Shown in pieces: positions 1 to 7,990 of a stretch of DNA of 23,824 nucleotides; the first letter of the stretch is position 1; each line of letters starts with the position of its first letter. Below the pieces are notes generated by a model that had not been told where the DNA came from, did no database searches, and saw only the letters and a program-made list of their open reading frames with translations. This DNA comes from Spirochaetaceae bacterium (GTDB lineage Bacteria > Spirochaetota > Spirochaetia > Treponematales > Breznakiellaceae), in the NCBI GenBank assembly GCA_031255315.1, contig JAIRSS010000139.1, positions 1 through 23,824 of the forward strand. The letters are read 5' to 3'. The translations under genes and the position numbers were made by a program.

Positions 1-182
1 ACGCTCGCCTTGTGGGCTTCGTTTCCGGTATACACGCCGCCCGAGCTGTTTCGGCCCAGTTCGCGATAGACGCTGCTTGGATGCTTGCCGAGTATCACCG
101 CGCTATAGCTTTTGGGCAGCCCCATGCCCTCCATTGCCTGTAGCGCGTTCCTTTCGTCCGTGGTATAGCGTGTGTACGGCAT
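1..182 (-). CDS. IS30-type transposase, N-terminal part only (runs off the window)
   Basis: Reading the minus strand from ATG at 182 gives 60 codons open to the window edge. The protein begins MPYTRYTTDERNAL and continues with a helix-turn-helix in which HPSSVYRELGRNSS (about residues 34-47) matches the LGRSPSTISRELRRN pattern of the IS30-family N-terminal DNA-binding domain (HTH_38), followed by YTGNEAHKA, the usual Y-A--A segment. IS30 transposases are DDE enzymes that bind the element ends with this domain and move it by a circular intermediate. A good ribosome binding site, GGAGG at 189-193, lies seven bases before the ATG. The catalytic core is outside the window, so intactness cannot be judged. 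It could be any HTH_38 transposase, but the motif order fits IS30 best. Confidence 0.68.
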   Translation of the reverse strand, partial: MPYTRYTTDERNALQAMEGMGLPKSYSAVILGKHPSSVYRELGRNSSGGVYTGNEAHKAS

Positions 183-283
183 CGTTAACCTCCGATAGAG
201 TAGTTTTGCAGCTTTATTCTACCGTGTTTACGATGCCGTTTCTATGCCTCCCTATTTTCGCACTTCAAAAAAAATTCGGCCTA
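1..283 (-). mobile_element. probable IS30-like element, one end
   Basis: The transposase start at 182 implies that the upstream end of the insertion sequence lies within the next hundred bases. The stretch 255-275 (GCACTTCAAAAAAAATTCGG) resembles the A-rich TTGCACTTCAAA-type terminal repeats of several IS30 elements. The boundary is inferred to be just before the stop codon of the adjacent broken reductase gene (284). The partner repeat is outside the window, so the exact end and target duplication cannot be shown. Confidence 0.35.
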
Positions 284-714
284 TCATAATATTAAAAAGT
301 CGCAGTTGTCAGGATCGAACCTCAATCGTGAATTGATGTTAAACCCGTCAATCATTTTCATTTCATCTTCGGTCAGCCTAAAATCAAATAGTGATATATC
401 TTCTATCTGTCGCCGTTTGTTTGAGGAGCGGACTATGGGGATTACTTCATGTTGAATATGCCGCCGCAAAATTACCTGTATTACGGATTTGTTATATTTT
501 TTGCTATCGACTTTAGCCTGGGAAGATTTATCAGCCCGCCATCGCATCTCGCTATCAGGTTTTTTCGATTTAGTTTAAGGGTCCTGCATAATTCTTCGCG
601 TATATTTCTTTTCATCTGCTGTTTATGGGTACCTCGGGTTGTTAAAAAAAGTTCTTTCCGGTCAGCGCCGATTAACTATTCCCATCCATACGCAACTGAA
701 TAGTCAAAGTTCAT
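284..714 (-). pseudogene. decayed aldo/keto reductase gene
   Basis: The minus strand carries broken pieces of an NADPH-dependent aldo/keto reductase of the 2,5-diketogluconate reductase type, in the right order. From about 714 the frame reads MNFDYSVAYGWE, then a stop (TAG, 678-676), then LIGADRKELFLTT; these match the family's DTSVAYGNEELIG and RKELFLTTK segments. Further on the same frame gives RLKSIAK, and the frame then slips at a run of six A (497-502 on the plus strand). It resumes as KYNKSVIQVILRRHIQ, then VIPIVRSSNKRRQIEDI and FRLTEDEMKMIDGFN, to a stop at 284. The family has about 275 residues; roughly half of the middle is missing, so there is also an internal deletion. One stop, one frameshift and one deletion make function impossible. 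The region is visibly more AT-rich than what follows and abuts a mobile element. The C-terminal identification is firm; the N-terminal match is weaker. Confidence 0.8.
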
Positions 715-819
715 AGGGAAAATCCCTGAAAACAAGGGTTTTGCCCGGTTTCTGATACCGGCCGCCGTCTTTAGCCCAGGCATTGACGATGAAGGCGCAA
801 GTCGTAATAATAGGTATAC

Positions 820-2454
820 ATGAATAAACTCATTTTTGTCTCAGGCGGCGTGTGCTCAAGCCTGGGGAAAGGCGTTGCGGCGTCTTCTTTGGGCGCTTTA
901 CTTGAGGGCCGGGGGCTTAATGTACGTATGGTAAAGTGCGATCCCTATATCAATGTGGACGCCGGAACCATGAGCCCCTATCAGCATGGAGAAGTATATG
1001 TAACCGATGACGGGACAGAAACAGACTTGGACCTGGGAAATTACGCGCGGTTTACCTCCGGGCCGCTTTCCCGGGCTAATTCTATCACCACAGGCCAAGT
1101 GTATGAAGCGGTGATCCGCAAGGAACGGGAGGGGGGCTACCTGGGCCGCTGTGTACAGGTGATTCCCCACATCACCGACGAAATCAAGAGCCGGATCCAG
1201 GCGGTGGCGGAGGAAGACGCTGAGACGGATGTGGTCATCGTAGAAATAGGCGGAACCGTTGGGGACATCGAATCTATCCCCTTTCTGGAGGCCGCCCGGC
1301 AGCTTATTCATGAATCGGGAAAATCCAACGCGCTTTCGGTTCACCTTACCCTCATTCCAGAGGTGGCGGGGGGGGAACTCAAAACCAAGCCCACCCAGCA
1401 TTCGGTAAAGGCTATGCAGGAGTTGGGGATACAGCCGGATATTTTGATATGCCGGGCGCCGGTGAAGCTGGACGAAGGAACCCGCCGGAAAATCGCGCTT
1501 TTTACCAATGTGGAATCGGATGCGGTCTTTACTTCGTATGATATTGATACGACAATCTACGAGATACCGCTTGTCCTTTTCGACCAAAAGCTTGATCTGG
1601 TGGTCTTAAAAAAAATGGGGGTTGAGTGCCGGCACTCCAACCTGAAACCCTGGTATGCGATGATGGATAAGTTCCATTCCCAGCAGGGGAAGGTCCGCAT
1701 CGGCATTGTGGGTAAGTACATGGACCTTCACGACGCCTATAAGTCAGTGTACGAGGCCCTGGTTCACGCGGGTATTGAAGGCGGGGTCGGCGTGGAACTG
1801 GTGAAAATTGATTCCGCCCGGCTGGAGGAAACGGATAACCCGGACAGTATTCTGGGGCCTCTGGCGGAGGACGGCGGGGTGGATGGGATTCTGGTTCCCG
1901 GCGGGTTCGGGCAGCGGGGGGTGAACGGCATGGTCCGGGCGTCGGCCTGGGCCAGGGAAACCAAGGTTCCGTATTTTGGGATATGTTTGGGTATGCAGAT
2001 CATGGTGGTAGACTGGGGCCGGAATATTCTGGGCTGGGAAGACGCGGATTCCACCGAGGTTGACCCGGAAACCAGGCGTCCGGTAATCTGTCTTTTGGAA
2101 GATCAGGTGGATGTAAAGAATTATGGGGCCACCATGCGCTTAGGAAAGAGTGAAACCTGCATGGAGCCCAATACGCATATTTTTGAGGCCTATCGGGAGA
2201 AGAATATCTGGGAACGGCACCGCCACCGGTATGAATTTGCCAATAATTTCCGGAAAGATATGAGCGAATCAGGACTGCGCCTTACGGCTTTTACTCCGGA
2301 CGGCAGCCTGGTTGAATGTGTTGAGTGGCCGGATCATCCCTGGGGGGTGGGCGTGCAGTTTCATCCGGAATTCAAATCAAAGCCCACCGCGGCCAGCCCC
2401 TTGTTCAGGGATTTTATCGCCGCCGTGCGGGATCGGAAGCAGGCCCAAAGGTAG
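820..2454 (+). CDS. pyrG: CTP synthase (glutamine-hydrolysing)
   Basis: This 544-residue protein converts UTP to CTP with ATP and glutamine, the last step of de novo pyrimidine nucleotide synthesis, in the cytoplasm. The N-terminal synthetase domain opens with the family signature (GGVCSSLGKGVAASSLGALL) and contains KCDPYINVDAGTMSP and EIGGTVGDIES. The C-terminal class I glutamine amidotransferase domain has the nucleophile elbow FGICLGMQ with Cys389 and the HPEF motif with His515 and Glu517, completing the triad. Length is typical of the family (about 535-550). The ATG at 820 agrees with the family N-terminus (MNKLIFVSGG), but its ribosome binding site is weak. The 105-base leader holds a small hairpin (CCGGT-N7-ACCGG, about 749-765) and no clear promoter. 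It heads a unit in which lptC starts eight bases downstream. Confidence 0.98.
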   Translation: MNKLIFVSGGVCSSLGKGVAASSLGALLEGRGLNVRMVKCDPYINVDAGTMSPYQHGEVYVTDDGTETDLDLGNYARFTSGPLSRANSITTGQVYEAVIRKEREGGYLGRCVQVIPHITDEIKSRIQAVAEEDAETDVVIVEIGGTVGDIESIPFLEAARQLIHESGKSNALSVHLTLIPEVAGGELKTKPTQHSVKAMQELGIQPDILICRAPVKLDEGTRRKIALFTNVESDAVFTSYDIDTTIYEIPLVLFDQKLDLVVLKKMGVECRHSNLKPWYAMMDKFHSQQGKVRIGIVGKYMDLHDAYKSVYEALVHAGIEGGVGVELVKIDSARLEETDNPDSILGPLAEDGGVDGILVPGGFGQRGVNGMVRASAWARETKVPYFGICLGMQIMVVDWGRNILGWEDADSTEVDPETRRPVICLLEDQVDVKNYGATMRLGKSETCMEPNTHIFEAYREKNIWERHRHRYEFANNFRKDMSESGLRLTAFTPDGSLVECVEWPDHPWGVGVQFHPEFKSKPTAASPLFRDFIAAVRDRKQAQR

Positions 2455-2462
2455 GCGGACGA

Positions 2463-3128
2463 ATGGCGAAGGATATTCTCTTTGCGGCGTGCGGTTTCCT
2501 CATCGTTGTTCTGGGGGCCTGTTCTTTTGATTACGGTCCGGCTTCCCTGGAGAATGACGCCGTCCCCGATGTCGTGATGAACGATGTAGAGTATGTCCGC
2601 GTTAAAGACGGGAATCCGTTAGTACGGTTTGAAGCCGAAGGTGCGGAACGGTATGAAAAACGTCAAACGATGGAACTGAAAAATTTTTCCTTTGAACAAT
2701 TCGACGCCGCTGCGGATGTTGTAAACGCCACAGGACGTGCGGCTAACGCGTCGGTACAGCTTGAATCGGGGAATATCCACATGAAGAACGGGGTCCTCAT
2801 CCAGGTAGACTCCGAGGACATCGCCATAGAGACTCAATCCCTGGAATGGCAGGATACGGAGCGCCGGCTTTCCGCAGGCGCCGGGGAGCCGGTAGCGATT
2901 CGCCGGATGGACGGCACCAGTTTTACCGGCTGGGGTTTTTCCGCCGATGTCCGCCACCGGACGTGGAGCTTTACCGACGGGGTTCAGGGGGTTTACATAG
3001 AAACGGATGATGATGCGGACGATGATGAAGAGGACGATCCCGGCGGCGGGGACGAAGGAACCCCGGCGATCCCCCAGGTTCCGGAAGAGGCCGGCGAATG
3101 GGAAGCCGTTACGGACGACGTTAAATGA
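2463..3128 (+). CDS. lptC: LptC-like periplasmic lipoprotein of the LPS export system
   Basis: This 221-residue product begins with a lipoprotein signal peptide (MAKDILFAACGFLIVVLGAC, lipidation Cys20). It then shows the LptC pattern: an ME-D-V--R-KDG beta-strand segment (VMNDVEYVRVKDG), followed by repeated beta strands describing unmodified and modified forms (AEGAERYEK, MELKNFSFEQF) and ending near GWGFSADVRHRTW. LptC links the inner-membrane transporter to the periplasmic LptA bridge. Here the anchor appears to be a lipid and not the usual single membrane helix. The last 45 residues are a strongly acidic, low-complexity tail (DDDADDDEEDD, then Gly/Pro/Glu-rich), unlike ordinary LptC. I chose ATG 2463 because AGGTAGGCGG overlaps the pyrG stop just upstream and because an earlier in-frame ATG (2325) would lie inside pyrG. 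Its stop overlaps the lptA start by four bases (ATGA). Confidence 0.8.
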   Translation: MAKDILFAACGFLIVVLGACSFDYGPASLENDAVPDVVMNDVEYVRVKDGNPLVRFEAEGAERYEKRQTMELKNFSFEQFDAAADVVNATGRAANASVQLESGNIHMKNGVLIQVDSEDIAIETQSLEWQDTERRLSAGAGEPVAIRRMDGTSFTGWGFSADVRHRTWSFTDGVQGVYIETDDDADDDEEDDPGGGDEGTPAIPQVPEEAGEWEAVTDDVK

Positions 3129-3736
3129 AACCGCTCTTTTTGGCGATTTTAGGGCTACTGTGTTCGGTATGTTCTCTGTGGGGCGATGTTTTTACCTTTA
3201 GAGCCGACCGGATGAGCGGAGGCCGGACTTCCGGAAAGGAAATTACCATACTATCCGGAAACGCGGAAGTCCGTTCAGACAACCTCCTACTCCGGGCCGA
3301 CCGGATTGAGCTTCAGGGCGAGGATAATCAGTTTATTGATTGTTCCGGCAATGTATGGGGATGGGAAGAAGAAAAAGACATCTATTTTCAAACCGACCGG
3401 ATGCGGTATGACCGGAAACTAAAAATTGCCCGGCTGGAAGGGAATTCATCGCTGGAAGATAAAAAAAACGAACTGGTTGCTAAAGGTAACTTTATCGAAT
3501 ACGATGACGAGGCGGAAATAACGGTGTTTCAAATTTCAGTCCGGCTTTTTAAGAATGATATGGTATGCCGTTCCGAGTATGCCGTCTACCGCCGGACTGA
3601 AAAACTTCTCGACCTTTCGGGGTTTCCCGTAGTGTACAAAAAAACCGATGAATTCCGGGCTGACCGTATCCGGGTTGACCTTGACACGGACGATGTTATC
3701 ATGGAAGGTTCTGTTTCCGGTTCCATTAAGGATTAG
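3125..3736 (+). CDS. lptA: LptA/OstA-family periplasmic protein
   Basis: The 203-residue product has a cleavable signal peptide ([20 protein letters not shown], cleavage probably before residue 21) and is then built almost wholly of OstA-type beta strands. These show as repeated patterns: [51 protein letters not shown]. The repeated (R/T)AD(R)-I-- strands are the mark of the OstA/LptA jelly-roll family, whose members form the periplasmic bridge that carries lipopolysaccharide from the inner membrane to LptD. Length is normal (about 180-210). Translation is coupled to lptC by the ATGA overlap, and lptB follows after four bases. In a treponeme the cargo need not be classical lipopolysaccharide; another outer-membrane glycolipid is equally possible. 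The cargo cannot be read from this sequence. Confidence 0.85.
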   Translation: MKPLFLAILGLLCSVCSLWGDVFTFRADRMSGGRTSGKEITILSGNAEVRSDNLLLRADRIELQGEDNQFIDCSGNVWGWEEEKDIYFQTDRMRYDRKLKIARLEGNSSLEDKKNELVAKGNFIEYDDEAEITVFQISVRLFKNDMVCRSEYAVYRRTEKLLDLSGFPVVYKKTDEFRADRIRVDLDTDDVIMEGSVSGSIKD

Positions 3737-3740
3737 GGCG

Positions 3741-4550
3741 ATGGCTGATGAATTTTCGCGCGCGGCTGCGTCCGGGCTTCCGGACGCGCTTGCTCAGGAG
3801 GAAGCCGCGTTGTCTCGCGGGAATTTCCATATGCTTGAGGTAGCCAATCTCCACAAAAAGTTTGGCCGGAAAGAAGTCGTGCGGGGCGTAAATTTTTTCA
3901 TGCATAATGGGGAAGTTGCCGGGCTCTTAGGTCCAAATGGAGCGGGAAAGACCACGATCTTTTATATGATTGTGGGGTTCTATAAACCCACCGCGGGGAT
4001 CGTAACCCTGAACAGCGTTGACATAACCCGCAAACCCATGTTCCGGCGGGCGCAGCAAGGGATAGCCTATCTGCCCCAGGAGGCGTCGATTTTCCGTAAG
4101 CTCACGGTGGAACAGAATATCTGGGCCATCCTGGAAAGCCGCAGGGACATCACCAAGGCGCAGAAAAAAGAACGGCTTACCAGTTTAATTGAAGAATTTG
4201 GGATTGCCCGCATCAAGAAACAGTTCGGCTACACCCTTTCCGGCGGAGAACGGCGGCGTACCGAGATTGCCCGGGCCTTGGCGACGGAACCTAAATTTCT
4301 TCTTTTAGACGAGCCCTTCGCCGGGATAGACCCTATCGCGGTATACGAAATCAAGCAGATCATCCGCCGTCTTACGGAAAAAGGCATCGGCATACTCATC
4401 ACCGACCATAACGTCCGGGATACCCTGGAAATAACCACGAAAGCCTTTATCATAGCGGACGGCGCCATCGTCGCCCAGGGCGGCCAGGAAGAGATACTGG
4501 CGAATGAACTGGTCAGGGAGGTTTACCTGGGGGCGGAATTTGAAATGTAG
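3741..4550 (+). CDS. lptB: LPS export ABC transporter ATP-binding protein
   Basis: A complete ABC ATPase of the LptB type. It has Walker A GPNGAGKT (residues 64-71), Q-loop [13 protein letters not shown] (111-123), signature LSGGERRR (166-173), Walker B FLLLDEP (186-192) and the switch His223 in ITDHNVRD. The closing GAEFEM is also usual in LptB. LptB dimers bind LptF/LptG (not in this window) and power extraction of the lipid from the inner membrane. The start is uncertain. ATG 3741, four bases after lptA with AAGGA upstream, gives 269 residues, including about 23 that the family lacks. TTG 3810 has a perfect AGGAGG (3796-3801) at ideal spacing and gives a near-normal length. ATG 3831 gives 239 residues but has a poor ribosome site. 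The gene ends only 15 bases from the convergent topoisomerase gene. Confidence 0.95.
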   Translation: MADEFSRAAASGLPDALAQEEAALSRGNFHMLEVANLHKKFGRKEVVRGVNFFMHNGEVAGLLGPNGAGKTTIFYMIVGFYKPTAGIVTLNSVDITRKPMFRRAQQGIAYLPQEASIFRKLTVEQNIWAILESRRDITKAQKKERLTSLIEEFGIARIKKQFGYTLSGGERRRTEIARALATEPKFLLLDEPFAGIDPIAVYEIKQIIRRLTEKGIGILITDHNVRDTLEITTKAFIIADGAIVAQGGQEEILANELVREVYLGAEFEM

Positions 4551-4565
4551 CCGCTCCCGGCGGCC

Positions 4566-6473
4566 TTATCCGGCGTCGCTTACCAGATTCTTCATAATAT
4601 AGTCCCGGCGCTCAGGGGTGTTTTTCCCCATGTAGAAACTGAGGACCTGGGGGACCGCTTTGAGGGTGTTCACCGACACCGGCACCAGCCGCATATCCTC
4701 CCCAATGAACTGGCCGAACTCCTTGGGGTTGATTTCACCCAGCCCCTTGAACCGGGTTACTTCGTTCCCTTTCCCCAGGGCGGCCACCGCTTCGTCCCGC
4801 TCTTTCTCGTTGTAGCAGTAACGGGTTTCTTTTTTGTTCCGTACCCGGAACAGAGGGGTCTCCAGAATAAAAATGCGGCCTGATGTTACCAGTTCCTCGA
4901 AATACGAAAGGAAGAAGGTGAGGAGGAGGTTCCGGATATGAAAGCCGTCGAAGTCCGCGTCAGTGGCGATGACGATGCGGGCGTACCGAAGGCCCTCCAG
5001 ATCATTCTCGATCCCCAGAGCCATCATCATGTTGTAAAGCTCTTCGTTCTTGTAGATGGCCATCCGTTTCTTGGCGTACATATTTTCCACCTTGCCCCGG
5101 AGGGCGAAGATGGCCTGAGTCATCACGTCCCGGCTCGACACCATAGAACCTGACGCCGAATCTCCCTCGGTGATGAAAATCGTGGAAGCCTCGCCTTTGT
5201 CCCCGTCTTCCAAATGATACTTACAGTCCTTGAGCTTGGGTATCTTGAGGGTTATCTTCTTAGCCGCTTCACGGGCTTCTTTTTTGACTGCGTTAAGTTC
5301 CGTTCTGAGCTTCTCGTTGGCCGCGACCTTTTGCTCCAGACGCTTGGCGGCTTCCGGGTTCTTATGGAGCCAGTCCTCAACAGCGCCCTTTGTTTCCTGG
5401 ACCAGCCAGGAGCGGATGTCCGAATTTCCCAGCTTGTTCTTGGTTTGGCTTTCAAAGATCGGGCTTTTGATCTTAACCGCCACCGCCGCGATAACGCCTT
5501 CCCGCACATCCTCGCTGCGGTAATCCTTCTTGAAAAACGCCTGAATCCCCTTGAGGTAGCCCTCCTTAAAGGCCGAAAGGTGGGTCCCCCCATCGGAAGT
5601 AAACTGGCCGTTCACAAAGGAGAAATATTCTTCGCCGTAGTTATTGGTGTGGGTAAACGCGAATTCCGCCGAACCCTGGTTCGATGAACCATTCGGAAGA
5701 CCGGAAACCGGTTGCGCTCCCTTATAGTAGCCGATGGGATACAGACAGTTCTCCCCGGTCTCTTCCGTAAGAAGATCGAAGAGGCCCCGCTGGGAAACAT
5801 AGGGTTTGCCGTTAAATGAAATGATAAGACCCGTATTAAGGTACGTATAGTTCAGGATACGGCGCTCAATAAATTCCAGGTTGAATTCGTAGTCCCCAAA
5901 GACCTCCCGGTCCGGGATAAATTCCACGTAGGTGCCGTCTTGCTGCCGGTCCTTGAGCCTCCCCTTCCGCTCGCCTTTCAATACGCCCCGCCCAAACACC
6001 GCCTCGGCAAACGCCCCGTCCCTAATGGAAATCACCCGGAAGCGGGAGGAAAGGGCGTTCACCGCCTTGGTCCCCACCCCGTTGAGGCCCACGGAAAACT
6101 GAAACACGTCGTCATTGTATTTGGCCCCGGTATTGATGACCGAAACACACTCCACGAGCTTTCCCAATGGTATGCCCCGGCCAAAGTCCCGGACCTTCAC
6201 CGTCCCGTCCTTCACCTGTACGTCAATGCGCTTCCCATTCCCCATGATGTATTCATCTATACCGTTGTCAATGACTTCTTTCAGGAGTATGTATATCCCG
6301 TCATCGGGATTAGAGCCGTCCCCCAGGCGGCCTATATACATCCCGGTGCGCAGGCGTATATGTTCCAGGGACGACAGGGTTTTGATCTTTGATTCATCGT
6401 AGACCGGGGAAGCCGCCGACTTTGATTTGCTTCGAACGGCTGCCGGGGCCGTGTTTTCTCGTTTTACGGGCAT
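4566..6473 (-). CDS. parE: type IIA DNA topoisomerase B subunit, ParE-like (topoisomerase IV)
   Basis: This 635-residue protein is the ATPase/TOPRIM subunit of a type II topoisomerase. The GHKL ATPase domain shows LRTGMYIGRLGD, KEVIDNGIDE (catalytic Glu66, Asn70), RDFGRGIPLG (95-104) and the lid VGLNGVGTKAVNAL (128-141). The transducer domain follows, with VNGQFTSDGGTHLSAF (288-302) and SQTKNKLGN (342-350). The TOPRIM metal site is ITEGDSASG (434-442, Glu436) and IATDADFDGFHIRN (502-515). The SVGLNGVGTKAVNALS and DDGIYILLKEVIDN wording is that of Bacteroidetes-type ParE, and the length fits ParE better than the longer GyrB. A GAGG site lies seven bases before the ATG. No A subunit (parC/gyrA) is in the window, which is unusual because the two are often adjacent. 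A second GyrB-like paralogue is the alternative reading. Confidence 0.9.
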   Translation of the reverse strand: MPVKRENTAPAAVRSKSKSAASPVYDESKIKTLSSLEHIRLRTGMYIGRLGDGSNPDDGIYILLKEVIDNGIDEYIMGNGKRIDVQVKDGTVKVRDFGRGIPLGKLVECVSVINTGAKYNDDVFQFSVGLNGVGTKAVNALSSRFRVISIRDGAFAEAVFGRGVLKGERKGRLKDRQQDGTYVEFIPDREVFGDYEFNLEFIERRILNYTYLNTGLIISFNGKPYVSQRGLFDLLTEETGENCLYPIGYYKGAQPVSGLPNGSSNQGSAEFAFTHTNNYGEEYFSFVNGQFTSDGGTHLSAFKEGYLKGIQAFFKKDYRSEDVREGVIAAVAVKIKSPIFESQTKNKLGNSDIRSWLVQETKGAVEDWLHKNPEAAKRLEQKVAANEKLRTELNAVKKEAREAAKKITLKIPKLKDCKYHLEDGDKGEASTIFITEGDSASGSMVSSRDVMTQAIFALRGKVENMYAKKRMAIYKNEELYNMMMALGIENDLEGLRYARIVIATDADFDGFHIRNLLLTFFLSYFEELVTSGRIFILETPLFRVRNKKETRYCYNEKERDEAVAALGKGNEVTRFKGLGEINPKEFGQFIGEDMRLVPVSVNTLKAVPQVLSFYMGKNTPERRDYIMKNLVSDAG

Positions 6474-6489
6474 ATTTCCTCAATTAAAT

Positions 6490-6538
6490 ACATATAAAAA
6501 GGCGTCCCCAAACCTTCGGTTTTTGGGAAAGCGCCTTT
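6490..6538 (-). terminator. Rho-independent terminator after the coiled-coil gene
   Basis: A long stem-loop lies between the two minus-strand genes. AAAGGCG (6498-6504) pairs with CGCCTTT (6532-6538), and an inner CCCAAA (6507-6512) pairs with TTTGGG (6522-6527). Read on the minus strand it is followed by TTTTTATAT. It should end transcripts of the coiled-coil gene, though some read-through into parE is likely because I see no separate promoter for parE. Confidence 0.75.
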
Positions 6539-6601
6539 GAAATTCGTGGTTTTCAGTATACCGTGTGCGCCGTTTCCGTAATTCCCGGCTGTCCTGGGAA
6601 C

Positions 6602-7678
6602 CTACCGGGACAAAACCGCCGTCAATTCTTCTATCCGGGCGTTGGCGCCTTTGATCTGCGCGGTAAGGCTTGTTATGGTTTCTTCACTAGCCCGGATCCG
6701 CCCCTCATGGTCCCTGATGGACTTTTCCATTTTGGCGACAGCCGCCTTCTCCTCGTCTATGGCGAGGGAAGCGTTGAGCCGTTCGATTTCCCGCTCATAG
6801 TCCCGGATAGACTGCCTGCCCTTATAGACGGCTTCCAGGAGCTGCTCGTCCGCCTCCCGCATGGGAGAAATACTTTCGGCGGAAGCCGCCTCAATTTCAC
6901 GTCCGTGACGCAGGAACACCCCCCGCAGTTCCTCCCTGGCATGGGCGATATGCCTTTCCAGGCTCTGTATCTTCTTAGCCGGACCCCCGTCGGGACTAAA
7001 CGTATCATTTATACGCCGGCGTTCTTCCTTTAAGCTGATAAGAGCGGCGCCAAGAATATCCGATTCCTTCTTTGAGGCGTCTATTTCCTCCAGAAGCGCC
7101 CTGACGCCGCTGTTGACCTCCGTCTCGGCGGAAGAAGACTGGGAATATTTTTCTCCCGCAACGGTATAAATCCGTTGAAGACTGGCCCGGCTTTTTCCTA
7201 AAAAGGAGCGGAACACCACCCCCTTGGTATTTTTGCCTATCCAGGTGAAAACATTGCCGTCGTTTCGATCTTCAAGCTGTTCCATCCGATCTTCCAGGGA
7301 TTTAATCTTAGAACCCAAGGCTTCCGCCTGAAGCTGATAGGGCTTAATCGCGTCGATACAGCCGCCTTCCTCCAGAACGTACTCTCCCAGACGGGTAAAG
7401 AGCTTAGAAATATCTTTTGACCGGGCCAGGGTTTCCTGATTTTTCTTCTGAATATCCTCATCCACCGCTTTAAGCCGGGCAATATCCTCTTCAATGGCGG
7501 CGATATACACCTCGGAATCGCTGATATCCCGGTTAAGCCGGCAATAGTCTGAATCGCCGTCCTGCTCCGACTGAGACAGCAGGGACGCGCCCAAATTTTC
7601 CAGCATTACCTCAACAGAATTCAAGGCTTCCCGTTTTTTATCTTCGTACTCTCTGATTGTTTTTTTCCTTTCGTCCAT
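6602..7678 (-). CDS. coiled-coil protein of unknown function
   Basis: I do not recognise a family. The 358-residue product has no signal peptide or membrane helix and is dominated by heptad-like, Glu/Lys/Arg/Leu-rich helices in two blocks (about 1-140 and 180-355). The last 80 residues (repeats of the kind RDYEREIERLNASLAIDEEKAA) are the strongest coiled coil. Between them is a non-helical island, about 141-180 (NVFTWIGKNTKGVVFRSFLG), rich in glycine and aromatic residues, which may be a small folded or membrane-contacting element. Only two cysteines are present. It has its own good promoter (7714-7743) and terminator, so it is expressed alone or ahead of parE. A cytoskeletal or scaffold role is possible but not shown. 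Confidence 0.75.
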   Translation of the reverse strand: MDERKKTIREYEDKKREALNSVEVMLENLGASLLSQSEQDGDSDYCRLNRDISDSEVYIAAIEEDIARLKAVDEDIQKKNQETLARSKDISKLFTRLGEYVLEEGGCIDAIKPYQLQAEALGSKIKSLEDRMEQLEDRNDGNVFTWIGKNTKGVVFRSFLGKSRASLQRIYTVAGEKYSQSSSAETEVNSGVRALLEEIDASKKESDILGAALISLKEERRRINDTFSPDGGPAKKIQSLERHIAHAREELRGVFLRHGREIEAASAESISPMREADEQLLEAVYKGRQSIRDYEREIERLNASLAIDEEKAAVAKMEKSIRDHEGRIRASEETITSLTAQIKGANARIEELTAVLSR

Positions 7679-7713
7679 CTATTTCGCTTTCCCCTTACTC
7701 AATATAGTTCTTA

Positions 7714-7743
7714 TTTATAGTGCTTCTTCCCGTAAAATATCAA
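7714..7743 (-). promoter_or_regulatory. sigma70-type promoter of the coiled-coil gene
   Basis: On the minus strand TTGATA (7743-7738) is separated by 18 bases from TATAAA (7719-7714), 35 bases before the start codon of the coiled-coil gene. Both boxes differ from consensus by one base. Confidence 0.6.
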
Positions 7744-7770
7744 TAGGTACGAAGCGGACGGCGCACCCTT

Positions 7771-7802
7771 CATTGCGTATGTCCGCTGGGCGCCCCGCAA
7801 TG
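7771..7802. repeat. inverted repeat CATTGCG...CGCAATG
   Basis: CATTGCG (7771-7777) is mirrored perfectly by CGCAATG (7796-7802), with GC-rich sequence between. The wording resembles the GTCATTGCG-type unit at 20181, so this may be a diverged member of a genome-wide repeat. It sits in the middle of the 312-base divergent spacer, clear of both promoters. Apart from this repeat and the two promoters, the spacer holds nothing I can name: 7803-7941 is plain sequence turning AT-rich. Confidence 0.5.
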
Positions 7803-7941
7803 ACGTCCGCCATAGGAAACGCCTCGGAATTCGTTTAAATCCCGAACCGTTTGATCCCGCCTAACCTGTCTCGTTTTTTGGTGGAAGCGCTATATTTATA
7901 TTACATTCTAACAAATTTTTGCCGGAATTGCAAATTTTTTC

Positions 7942-7970
7942 TTGACAATAGATAAAGTCCGTTCCAATAT
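7942..7970 (+). promoter_or_regulatory. sigma70-type promoter of the EF-G-like gene
   Basis: A perfect TTGACA (7942-7947), a 17-base spacer and CAATAT (7965-7970) stand just ahead of the gene, behind an A/T-rich stretch that may act as an UP-like element. Transcription would start near 7977, so the leader is only about 14 bases and consists almost entirely of the ribosome site AAGGAG (7978-7983). Confidence 0.7.
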
Positions 7971-7990
7971 GGTTAGCAAGGAGTTCCCCA

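Noticed and set aside
898..1587. Long open frame on the minus strand opposite pyrG (229 codons)
   Set aside because: It lies wholly inside the well-supported CTP synthase gene, has no ribosome site and no family motifs; it is a shadow of GC-rich coding sequence.
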